NCBI GenBank assembly: GCA_021846485.1
Contig: JAJZWW010000184.1
Coordinates: 1-6,674 of the forward strand
Reading direction: 5' to 3'
Origin: Actinomycetes bacterium
GTDB lineage: Bacteria > Actinomycetota > Acidimicrobiia > Acidimicrobiales > Palsa-688
DNA: 6,674 bases
A model generated the notes under the pieces. The model searched no databases. It saw only the letters and a list, made by a program, of their open reading frames with translations, and was not told the DNA's origin. The position numbers and the translations under genes are program-made. Below, piece after piece: positions 1-5,569 of this stretch (position 1 is its first letter; every line of letters starts with the position of its first letter).

Positions 1-18
1 GCCCGCCCGCCGCAGCGG

Positions 19-1494
19 GTGCCGCCCTCGCCGGCCGCCGGCCGGGTCACCCCCGCTCCAGGGGCGGCGGCGGTGGCGGCCACCGGGCGAGCCGCCCGGG
101 CACTCGAGCTGGCCCGACTCGGCTCCCGGGCGGGGGGAGCCTACCTGGAGGGCTCGGCCAGGCAGGTCTTCGCGTCGGCGCAGCGCCGGGAGGAGATCAG
201 GACAGGGCGCCAGATGCGCACGACCGCCGAGGTGGTCGAGGCGCTCGGGTCGATGAAGGGCGCCTTCATGAAGCTCGGCCAGATGGCCAGCTACCTCGAC
301 GCGGGCCTCGACCCGCAGGTGCGCCGCCAGCTCGCCCAGCTGCAGTCCGACGCCCCCCCGATGTCCGCCGAGCTGGCCGCCTCGGTCCTGCGTGCCGAGC
401 TCGGTGCCGACCCCGAGGAGCTGTTCGACACCTGGGACCCCGAGCCCCTGGCGGCTGCGTCGATCGGGCAGGTCCACCGGGCGATCACCCGGGACGGCCG
501 GGCCGTGGCGGTCAAGGTCCAGTACCCCGGGGTCGACCAGGCGATCCGCTCCGACCTGGACAACAGCGCCACCCTCCTCGCGGTGGTCCGGCTGGCCTTC
601 CCGAGCCTGGACGCCGCCTCGCTCGTCACCGAGCTGCGCGAGAGGATCGGTGAGGAGCTCGACTACTGCCTGGAGGCCGCCAACCAGGAGATGTTCGCCC
701 GCTACTACGAGGGCCATCCCTCGGTGCACGTGCCGGGGGTCGTCCGCGAGCTGTCCACCCGGAGGGTCCTGACCTCGGAGCTGGTGGTCGGCTCCCGCTA
801 CGACGAGGTGCTCGGCTGGGCCCAGCGAGAGCGGGACCTCGCAGGGGAGACCATCTTCCGCTTCGTCTTCGGCGGCCTCTACAGCATGCACGTGTTCAAC
901 GGCGACCCCCATCCGGGCAACTACCTGTTCCACGGCGACGGGCGGGTCACCTTCCTCGACTTCGGCCTGGTCAAGTGGTTCCAGCCTTCCGAGGTGGACC
1001 TGCTCGCCCGCATGGTGCAGGCGGCGGTCACCGATCCCGACGACGGGAGGTTCCGGGAGGCGGTCGAGCAGGCCGGGTTCCTCCGCCACGACCCGTCGCT
1101 CACCGACCGCCAGGTGGCCGACTACTTCCGTCACTACTACGAGCTGGTCGAGGAGGACCGGGAGGTCGTGTTCTCCCCGGACTACGCCTCCGACACCCTC
1201 CGGCACTTCTTCGACGCCGGCGACCCCGTCGTGAAGCGGGCCAACGTGCCCCCGCCGTTCGTCGTCCTGCAGCGGATCAACCTAGGGCTCTACGCGGTGC
1301 TGGCCGGGTTGGGCTCCCGGGGCAACTGGCGGCGCATCGCCGAGGAGGTCTGGCCCTGGGTGGCCGCGCCGCCATCCACGCCCCTCGGCGAGGCGGAGGC
1401 TGCCTGGAGGGCCCGCACCGGCCGGCTGCTGGCGGACGACCCGACGCTGCGCCGGGACCCCGCGCCGGAGCACGGGGACGCCGGCCGGGCCTGA
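19..1494 (+). CDS. AarF/UbiB (ABC1/ADCK) family kinase-like protein, 5' end uncertain
   Basis: Atypical protein-kinase-like protein of the ABC1/UbiB family. Relatives support isoprenoid-quinone synthesis or lipid homeostasis, but the substrate of actinobacterial members is not established. Numbered from the GTG at 19, it shows the family's KxGQ motif in an N-terminal extension (K85-Q88, within FMKLGQMAS), the Ala-rich loop that replaces the usual kinase P-loop (AAASIGQVHRA, 145-155), the VAVK lysine (K166), the EELDY/EAAN segment (212-221), the catalytic-loop equivalent GDPHPGN (295-301) and the metal-binding DFG (314-316). All key residues are present, so it is not a decayed copy. No clear C-terminal transmembrane pair is visible, unlike proteobacterial UbiB. 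At 491 residues the length is normal. The GTG start is only the first possible one in view: the frame is open to base 1 and the first 25 or so residues are low-complexity Ala/Pro, so the true start may lie upstream or further in. The gene converges on acpP. Confidence 0.9.
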   Translation: MPPSPAAGRVTPAPGAAAVAATGRAARALELARLGSRAGGAYLEGSARQVFASAQRREEIRTGRQMRTTAEVVEALGSMKGAFMKLGQMASYLDAGLDPQVRRQLAQLQSDAPPMSAELAASVLRAELGADPEELFDTWDPEPLAAASIGQVHRAITRDGRAVAVKVQYPGVDQAIRSDLDNSATLLAVVRLAFPSLDAASLVTELRERIGEELDYCLEAANQEMFARYYEGHPSVHVPGVVRELSTRRVLTSELVVGSRYDEVLGWAQRERDLAGETIFRFVFGGLYSMHVFNGDPHPGNYLFHGDGRVTFLDFGLVKWFQPSEVDLLARMVQAAVTDPDDGRFREAVEQAGFLRHDPSLTDRQVADYFRHYYELVEEDREVVFSPDYASDTLRHFFDAGDPVVKRANVPPPFVVLQRINLGLYAVLAGLGSRGNWRRIAEEVWPWVAAPPSTPLGEAEAAWRARTGRLLADDPTLRRDPAPEHGDAGRA

Positions 1495-1560
1495 GCCCGT
1501 CGCAACCGGCCAACCCGGAGCGGGCTGGCAACCGCCCCGTCTCTCTTCGCGTGTCGACAA

Positions 1561-1579
1561 AACTACACCAAATGCAGTT
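1561..1579 (-). terminator. AT-rich hairpin with short T-run, possible acpP terminator
   Basis: Read on the minus strand, AACTGCA pairs with TGTAGTT (six Watson-Crick pairs and one G-U) around a five-base loop, and two more T follow, giving a TTTT run that begins inside the stem. The G-U pair becomes a C-A mismatch on the plus strand, so the fold suits minus-strand transcripts, which come from acpP about 100 bases upstream. The stem is weak and the T-run short, so this is a candidate only. It lies in the only clearly AT-rich patch of this otherwise GC-rich gap. Confidence 0.3.
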
Positions 1580-1621
1580 GAGAAGCGGTCGCCGGTCGCC
1601 AGAGCGGTGAAGGGACCGACG

Positions 1622-1636
1622 GCCGGCGCCGCCGGC
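1622..1636. terminator. GC-rich hairpin between convergent genes
   Basis: GCCGGC, three bases, GCCGGC: each arm is its own reverse complement, so a six-pair stem with a three-base loop can form in either direction. No T-run follows on either strand. It sits 43 bases past the acpP stop and 128 bases past the kinase-like gene's stop, where a bidirectional terminator would be expected. Such repeats also arise by chance at this base composition, so support is weak. Confidence 0.25.
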
Positions 1637-1678
1637 TCCGGACCGCGACGGGCGCCCGGAGCTCCCCTCCGTGGAGCT

Positions 1679-1924
1679 TCAGACGCCGAGGAGCCCGCAG
1701 ACCAGCTCGAAGGCCTGGCCGACGGTCTGGACCTGCTCGGGGTCGACCTCGGGGAACTTCACCGAGAAGGCGTCGTTGAGCGCCAGGGTGATCTCGACCA
1801 CCGCCAGGCTGTCGGCGTCGAGGTCCTCCCGCCACCTGGCGGTCAGCACCACCTCCGAGGCCTCGATGTCCAGGACCTCGGCCACGCAGTCCCGGAAGGT
1901 GGCAAGTGCTTGTTCGCGGTCCAT
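1679..1924 (-). CDS. acpP: acyl carrier protein
   Basis: Small cytosolic carrier that holds acyl chains as thioesters on a phosphopantetheine arm during FAS-II elongation. From the ATG at 1924 it is 81 residues, the usual size, and follows the four-helix ACP pattern. The attachment serine is Ser39 in EDLDADSLAVVE (34-45), followed by the acidic recognition helix and the closing TVGQAFELV helix (67-75). The frame opens further upstream to a GTG at 2014, but the extra 30 residues (Gly/Pro-rich) have no counterpart in ACPs, whereas the ATG has GAGAGG four bases ahead of it. It carries two cysteines (Cys13 and Cys76), unusual for a housekeeping ACP. It is divergent from fabI-fabG-fabZ, so it probably serves that pathway, though a dedicated ACP for another lipid product cannot be excluded. 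The enzyme that adds the phosphopantetheine arm is not in the window. Confidence 0.93.
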   Translation of the reverse strand: MDREQALATFRDCVAEVLDIEASEVVLTARWREDLDADSLAVVEITLALNDAFSVKFPEVDPEQVQTVGQAFELVCGLLGV

Positions 1925-1928
1925 CCGA

Positions 1929-1934
1929 CCTCTC
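1929..1934 (-). promoter_or_regulatory. ribosome binding site of acpP
   Basis: GAGAGG on the minus strand lies four bases before the ATG at 1924. It decides the choice of this start over the GTG at 2014, whose purine-rich stretch abuts or overlaps the start codon itself. Confidence 0.55.
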
Positions 1935-2021
1935 GCTTCCGACCCGGGCCCGGTCGCTCCGACGGGCGCTGTCACCGAAACTGCCGGCGGGGACCCACCG
2001 GGCTCTCGTTCCACTCCTCCG

Positions 2022-2027
2022 ACGCTA
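2022..2027 (-). promoter_or_regulatory. candidate -10 box for acpP (TAGCGT)
   Basis: This is the only TANNNT match I found on the minus strand within about 100 bases upstream of acpP. It would give a 5' leader of roughly 90 bases, enough for the GAGAGG site. No recognisable -35 element precedes it. Promoter assignment rests on this short match alone. Confidence 0.3.
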
Positions 2028-2038
2028 GCCTGCCCGGC

Positions 2039-2090
2039 GGCGGCGCCCCGAGCAGCGACACAGGGGCGGCGCCCCGAGCAGCGACATAGG
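2039..2090. repeat. 26-bp tandem duplication, two copies, before fabI
   Basis: Bases 2039-2064 and 2065-2090 are adjacent copies with 25 of 26 bases identical. The one difference is C at 2061 against T at 2087. The unit begins GGCGGCGCCCCGAG and ends with AGCGACA, one variable base, then AGG. The array lies in the divergent acpP-fabI control region and ends ten bases before the fabI start. The T in the second copy completes the putative -10 box TAGGGT, while the first copy reads CAGGGG. It could be a slippage duplication of promoter DNA or a doubled binding site for a lipid regulator. Confidence 0.9.
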
Positions 2091-2092
2091 GT
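2087..2092 (+). promoter_or_regulatory. candidate -10 box for fabI (TAGGGT), leaderless layout
   Basis: TAGGGT fits the actinobacterial TANNNT -10 pattern and ends eight bases before the fabI ATG, so transcription would begin at or within a few bases of the start codon. That predicts a leaderless or nearly leaderless mRNA. A purine tract overlaps the box, but no convincing Shine-Dalgarno site at normal spacing is separate from it. No -35 element is evident 17-18 bases upstream. The box straddles the end of the second repeat copy. Confidence 0.45.
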
Positions 2093-2100
2093 AGTCGACC

Positions 2101-2880
2101 ATGCCCGGACTGCTGGACGGCAAACGGATCCTCGTGACGGGCGTGCTGACCGACGACTCGCTGGCCTTCGGGGTGGCGCGTACCGCCCAGGAGCAGGGTG
2201 CCGAGGTGGTGCTCACCAGCTTCGGGCGAGCCGCTTCGCTCACCCGCCGGGTCTCCAGGCACCTCGCCGGTCCCCCGGAAGTCCTCGAGCTCGACGTGAC
2301 CGATCCGGCCACCGTCGAGTCAGCCGCCGCGTGGATCGCCGCCCGCTGGGACGGGCGCCTCCACGGGATCTTGCACTCGGTCGGCTTCGCCCCGCCCAGC
2401 TGCCTCGGGGGCGGGTTCCTCGACGCCCCGTGGGAGGACGTCGCCCAGGCGCTGCAGGTCTCCGCTTTCTCGCTGAAGACCCTGACCGCCGGGCTGCTCG
2501 GCCCGCTGCGCGCCGCCGGCGGCGGCTCGGTCGTCGCCCTGGACTTCGACAACCGGGTCGCCTGGCCGGGCTACGACTGGATGGGCGTGGCCAAGTCGGC
2601 ACTCGAGTCGACCGCCCGCTACCTGGCCCGGGACCTCGGTGCCGACAACATCCGGGTCAACCTGGTCGCGGCCGGGCCGCTGCGCACCGTGGCCGCGCGC
2701 TCCATCCCCGGCTTCCACCGCTTCGAGGACACCTGGGACGAGCGGGCCCCGCTCGGCTGGAGCGTCTCGGATCGCGAGCCGGTCGCCCGGGCCTGCGTAG
2801 CGCTCCTGTCGGACTGGTTCCCCAAGACCACCGGCGAGATGATCCACGTCGACGGCGGCTACCACGCCGTGGGGGTATGA
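2101..2880 (+). CDS. fabI: InhA-like enoyl-[ACP] reductase (NADH), FabI
   Basis: Last reduction of each FAS-II cycle: trans-2-enoyl-ACP to acyl-ACP with NADH, in the cytosol. It is a short-chain dehydrogenase fold of 259 residues. MPGLLDGKRILVTG aligns end to end with the start of mycobacterial InhA, which fixes the ATG at 2101. The divergent Gly14-x5-Ser20-x-Ala22 nucleotide motif is present, as are LDV (64-66), HSVGF (92-96), DFD with Phe149, and the catalytic pair Tyr158 and Lys165 in YDWMGVAKSALES, at the same numbers as InHA Phe149, Tyr158 and Lys165. AAGPLRT ends at Thr196, again as in InhA. The substrate-binding loop after Thr196 is ten residues shorter than in InhA (Trp212 here against Trp222), which accounts for the whole length difference from 269. 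It is first gene of the fabI-fabG-fabZ operon and overlaps fabG by four bases. InhA comparison is from memory of that protein. Confidence 0.96.
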   Translation: MPGLLDGKRILVTGVLTDDSLAFGVARTAQEQGAEVVLTSFGRAASLTRRVSRHLAGPPEVLELDVTDPATVESAAAWIAARWDGRLHGILHSVGFAPPSCLGGGFLDAPWEDVAQALQVSAFSLKTLTAGLLGPLRAAGGGSVVALDFDNRVAWPGYDWMGVAKSALESTARYLARDLGADNIRVNLVAAGPLRTVAARSIPGFHRFEDTWDERAPLGWSVSDREPVARACVALLSDWFPKTTGEMIHVDGGYHAVGV

Positions 2881-3593
2881 CGGTGGGCGGCGACGGTCGG
2901 GTCGTGCTGGTGACCGGCGGCAACCGGGGCATCGGACTGGCAGTGGCCCGAGCCTTCCGCGAGGGCGGCGACCGGGTCGCGGTCACCTCCCGGTCCGGCG
3001 AGGTCGAAGGGACGCTCAGCGTGGCCTGCGACGTGACCTCAGCCAGCGACGTCGAGGCGGCTTTCGCCCGGGTCGAGGAGGAGCTCGGCCCCGTGGAGGT
3101 GCTGGTGGCCAACGCCGGCATCACCGCCGACACGCTGCTCTTGTCGATGAAGGAGGAGGCCTTCACCAGGGTGCTCGACACCAACCTGGTGGGGACCTAC
3201 CGGGTCGTGCGCCGGGCCGCCTCCAAGATGATCCGCGCCCGCAAGGGCCGCATCGTGCTGGTCTCGTCGGTGGTGGCGCTGAGCGGATCGGCCGGCCAGT
3301 CCAACTACGCCGCGTCCAAGGCCGGGCTGATCGGCTTCGGCCGGTCGCTCGCCCGGGAGCTCGGGAGCCGCAACGTCACGGTCAACGTGGTGAGCCCCGG
3401 CTTCGTCGAGACCGACATGACCGCCGCCCTGCCCGAGGCGCGCAGGCGCGAGATCCTCGCCGCGGTGCCCCTCGGCCGGATGGCGGCTCCCGAGGAGGTG
3501 GCCGCCGCGGTGCGCTGGTTGGCCTCGGAGGAGGCCGGCTACCTGACCGGCGCGGTCATCCCCGTCGACGGCGGCCTGGGGATGGGCCACTGA
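2877..3593 (+). CDS. fabG: 3-oxoacyl-[ACP] reductase, FabG (MabA-like)
   Basis: NADPH-dependent reduction of 3-ketoacyl-ACP to 3-hydroxyacyl-ACP, the first reductive step of the cycle. It is a classical short-chain dehydrogenase of 238 residues: cofactor motif TGGNRGIG (13-20), NAG (79-81), Asn103 in DTN, catalytic Ser131, Tyr144 and Lys148 (NYAASKAG), then SPGFVETDMT (173-182) and the C-terminal IPVDGGLGMGH. Many stretches, including TGGNRGIGLA, GPVEVLV and the C-terminus, match mycobacterial MabA (FabG1). Its ATG overlaps the fabI stop as ATGA, so translation is probably coupled; the same frame is open far upstream but that part is out-of-frame fabI and antisense acpP. The N-terminus is shorter than MabA's, close to canonical FabG. 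Its stop overlaps the fabZ start by one base (TGATG). Confidence 0.96.
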   Translation: MTVGGDGRVVLVTGGNRGIGLAVARAFREGGDRVAVTSRSGEVEGTLSVACDVTSASDVEAAFARVEEELGPVEVLVANAGITADTLLLSMKEEAFTRVLDTNLVGTYRVVRRAASKMIRARKGRIVLVSSVVALSGSAGQSNYAASKAGLIGFGRSLARELGSRNVTVNVVSPGFVETDMTAALPEARRREILAAVPLGRMAAPEEVAAAVRWLASEEAGYLTGAVIPVDGGLGMGH

Positions 3594-4036
3594 TGCCCCC
3601 CGGTGCCCCCGCGTCCCTCCCCGACCCCGCCGGGATCCTCCCCCACCGGCCCCCGTTCCTCTTCGTCGACCGGGTGACCGAGCTGGTGGCCTCCCGAGGA
3701 GCGAAGGGCGAGTGGCGCCCAACCGGGGAGGAGGCGTTCTTCGCCGGGCACTTCCCCGGGCGCCCGACGCTGCCCGGCGTGCTCATGGTCGAGGCGCTCG
3801 CCCAGCTGGGAGGCATCGCCGTGCTCGCCGACGAGCGCTTCGCCGGCAAGCTGCCGCTGTTCGGCGGGATCGACAAGGCCCGCTTCCGCCGCCAGGTGCT
3901 CCCCGGCGACCTGCTCGAGCTGGAGGTCACCCTCGACCAGCTCGGCTCCGCCGCGGGGCGCGGCACCGGCGTCGCCCGGGTCGGCGGCCGACCCGCCTGC
4001 CAGGCGTCGCTGCTGTTCGTGATCGTGGAGCGCTGA
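3593..4036 (+). CDS. fabZ: 3-hydroxyacyl-[ACP] dehydratase, FabZ
   Basis: Removes water from 3-hydroxyacyl-ACP to give trans-2-enoyl-ACP, the substrate of the FabI encoded two genes earlier. It is a single hot-dog-fold protein of 147 residues, normal for FabZ. The N-terminal signature ILPHRPPFLFVDRV (15-28) is followed by GHFPGRPTLPGVLMVEALAQ (52-71), which holds the catalytic His53 and Glu67 (contributed across the dimer interface), and then DKARFRRQVLPGD (94-106). Active-site residues are intact. The start overlaps the fabG stop as TGATG, and a purine-rich GGGGATGG lies about ten bases ahead. Mycobacteria use the unrelated-looking HadAB/HadBC hydratase pair for this step, so FabZ beside MabA-like and InhA-like reductases marks a lineage outside the mycobacterial arrangement. 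Last gene of the operon; it converges on fabF. Confidence 0.96.
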   Translation: MPPGAPASLPDPAGILPHRPPFLFVDRVTELVASRGAKGEWRPTGEEAFFAGHFPGRPTLPGVLMVEALAQLGGIAVLADERFAGKLPLFGGIDKARFRRQVLPGDLLELEVTLDQLGSAAGRGTGVARVGGRPACQASLLFVIVER

Positions 4037-4257
4037 CCCCGAGCCCGGAGCCCGCTGCGGCGCCGCCTGGCGCTGCGCTCCCACATGAGCTGAGCTGATG
4101 GCCCGGACCCTGGACCTGTTCTCGGGGGACGTCTGAGGACAGAGCGAAGCTGGCACGGCAGCCGGCCGGGCGGACCGCGCTTGCCGGCGACGGGTGTGGG
4201 TCGCAGCCGCACCGGCCACGCTGAACCCCGCCGGCGCCCCGGCTGCCCGCCGGCGGC
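4037..4257. other. convergent intergenic gap, no gene seen
   Basis: The longest stretch without a gene (221 bases), between the converging fabZ and fabF. I see only a 12-codon open frame at 4098-4136 (MARTLDLFSGDV), not supported by length or context, a short direct repeat CGCTGCG (4053-4059 and 4071-4077), the palindrome GCGGCGCCGC at 4057-4066, and the hairpin listed separately. Composition is as in the neighbouring genes. Confidence 0.6.
4228..4256. terminator. 9-bp GC hairpin directly after the fabF stop
   Basis: CCGCCGGCG (4228-4236) is the perfect reverse complement of CGCCGGCGG (4248-4256), with an 11-base loop. It begins one base after the fabF stop codon read on the minus strand and also lies downstream of fabZ, so it could stop transcription from both sides. 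No T-run follows on either strand. In high-GC actinobacteria hairpins without a T-run are often proposed as terminators, but proof is lacking here. Confidence 0.4.
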
Positions 4258-5496
4258 TCACGCCCGGCAGAACACCAGACTGGCGTTGTGGCCGCCGAAG
4301 CCGAAGCTGTTGGTCATCGCCACGCTCACCTCGACGGCCCGGGCGGCGGGGGCGACGTGGTCCGCGGCGCAGTCGGGGTCGGGGTCGTCGAGGTTGACCG
4401 TCGGGGGCAGCACGCCGGTCGCCAGGGCCTTTATGCAGGCGACCGACTCGAGCGCCCCGGCAGCCCCGAGGGTGTGGCCGGTCATCGACTTGGTCGACGA
4501 TATCGGCGGGGTGCGCTCCCCCCATATGCGGCGCAGGGCGAGCGCCTCGGTCCGGTCGTTGGGCGGGGTCGACGTGCCGTGGGCGTTGACGTAGCCCACC
4601 TCGGCGGGATCGACGCCGGCGTCCTCGCAGGCGGCGAGCATGGCCCGCATGGCGCCGTCGCCGTCGGGGAGCGGGGAGGTGACGTGGTGGGCGTCGGAGG
4701 TGGCGCCGTAGCCGGCCAGCTCGGCGAGGATCGGGGCTCCCCGCTGCAGCGCCAGCTCCCGCTCCTCGAGCACCAGCGTGGCGGCCGCCTCGCCCATCAC
4801 GAAGCCGTCCCGGCCGGCGTCGAAAGGACGCGACGCCCGGCCCGGGTCGTGGTTGCGGGTCGAAAGGGCCTTCATGGCCGCGAACCCAGCGAGGCCGAGG
4901 CGGGTCACCGACGCCTCCGAGCCCCCGCAGACCACCGCGTCGGCCCTCCCGAGGCGGATGAGGTCGGACGCCTCACCGATCGCCTGGGCCGACGCCGAGC
5001 AGGCGGTGACGGTGCACGAGCTCGGCCCGCGGATGCCCCACTCCATGGCGATCCGGCCGGCGGCCATGTTGGGGATCATCATCGGCAGGAGGTACGGGTT
5101 GATCCACTCCGGTCCGCGCCCGAGCAGGGTGCGGTGCCCCTCCTCGAACGAGTGCAGGCCCCCGATGCCGGTGCCGTACACCACCCCGACGCGGTGGGGG
5201 TCGGCGGACACGTCGAGCTTGGAGCTCTCGAGCGCCTCCCGGGTGGCCACGAGGGCCAGCTGCACCACCCGGTCGAGGTGCCGGGCCTGCCGCTTGCCGA
5301 ACACCGCCACCGGGTCGAAGTCGCGCACCTGGGCGGCGATGCGCACCGGCAGGTCGGCGATCTCGAAGCCGTCGGCCTCCGCCACGCCCGAGCGGCCGGC
5401 GACCAGGCCGTCCCACGTGGAGTCCGCAGTGTGCCCCAGCGGGGAGATGACCCCCATCCCGGTCACCACTACCCGCCGTCCGGTGACGATGCGCAT
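4258..5496 (-). CDS. fabF: 3-oxoacyl-[ACP] synthase II, FabF (KAS II)
   Basis: Decarboxylative condensation of malonyl-ACP with acyl-ACP, the chain-extending step of FAS-II. It is a thiolase-fold enzyme of 412 residues, the usual FabF length. It starts RRVVVTGMGVISPLG (7-21); the nucleophile is Cys166 in TACSAS (164-169), and the two catalytic histidines are His306 (NAHGTST) and His341 (KSMTGHTLGAAG, with Lys336). The glycine-rich C-terminal NSFGFGGHNAS (396-406) is also present. All catalytic residues are in place, so this is an active condensing enzyme and not a chain-length-factor type. The frame runs open to 5676, but those 60 extra Arg/Ser-rich residues would overlap the upstream EF-G-like gene and match no FabF; the ATG at 5496 gives the proper N-terminus. 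No Shine-Dalgarno site precedes it. It converges on fabZ and lies 73 bases downstream of the EF-G-like gene. Confidence 0.96.
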   Translation of the reverse strand: MRIVTGRRVVVTGMGVISPLGHTADSTWDGLVAGRSGVAEADGFEIADLPVRIAAQVRDFDPVAVFGKRQARHLDRVVQLALVATREALESSKLDVSADPHRVGVVYGTGIGGLHSFEEGHRTLLGRGPEWINPYLLPMMIPNMAAGRIAMEWGIRGPSSCTVTACSASAQAIGEASDLIRLGRADAVVCGGSEASVTRLGLAGFAAMKALSTRNHDPGRASRPFDAGRDGFVMGEAAATLVLEERELALQRGAPILAELAGYGATSDAHHVTSPLPDGDGAMRAMLAACEDAGVDPAEVGYVNAHGTSTPPNDRTEALALRRIWGERTPPISSTKSMTGHTLGAAGALESVACIKALATGVLPPTVNLDDPDPDCAADHVAPAARAVEVSVAMTNSFGFGGHNASLVFCRA

Positions 5497-5504
5497 GGGG
5501 GAGC

Positions 5505-5510
5505 ATCGTA
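5505..5510 (-). promoter_or_regulatory. candidate -10 box for fabF (TACGAT), leaderless layout
   Basis: On the minus strand TACGAT (TANNNT pattern) ends eight bases before the fabF ATG at 5496, exactly the spacing seen at fabI. The bases between are GCTCCCC-rich, with no Shine-Dalgarno site, which fits a leaderless mRNA. No clear -35 element is seen 17-18 bases upstream. If real, fabF has its own promoter in the 73-base gap and need not depend on read-through from the EF-G-like gene. Confidence 0.45.
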
Positions 5511-5569
5511 GATCGGAGGAGCCGCGTGACCGGCGCCCGACCCCTCCGGGAACCTTCCCCGATCGTGAG

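Noticed and set aside
975..1610. 211-residue plus-strand frame inside and past the kinase-like gene
   Set aside because: Arg/Gly/Pro-rich shadow of the UbiB-family frame, with no motif.
1925..2014. 30-residue N-terminal extension of ACP from the GTG at 2014
   Set aside because: Gly/Pro-rich and absent from the family; the ATG at 1924 has a good GAGAGG site four bases upstream.
1671..3593. A 640-residue plus-strand open frame ending with the FabG sequence
   Set aside because: Only the part from 2877 encodes FabG. The earlier part is antisense to acpP and out of frame with fabI, is Arg/Pro-rich and matches no family.
4098..4136. 12-codon open frame MARTLDLFSGDV in the fabZ-fabF gap
   Set aside because: The LDLFSG string recalls the start of C5 DNA methyltransferases, but the frame stops at once and nothing downstream continues the family in any frame, so it is chance.
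3539..4525. A 328-residue minus-strand open frame across fabZ and the fabF end
   Set aside because: It is antisense to fabZ and overlaps fabF in another frame; composition is that of a shadow frame and no domain is recognisable.
4288..5511. A 407-residue plus-strand open frame antisense to fabF
   Set aside because: A high-GC mirror frame: Gly/Arg/His/Val-rich with no motif, while the opposite strand encodes a complete FabF with all catalytic residues.
5548..5559. GGGAACCTTCCC inverted repeat between the EF-G-like gene and fabF
   Set aside because: The five-base arms leave a two-base loop and there is no T-run, so it is too tight for a plausible terminator; a regulator half-site cannot be argued from one copy.
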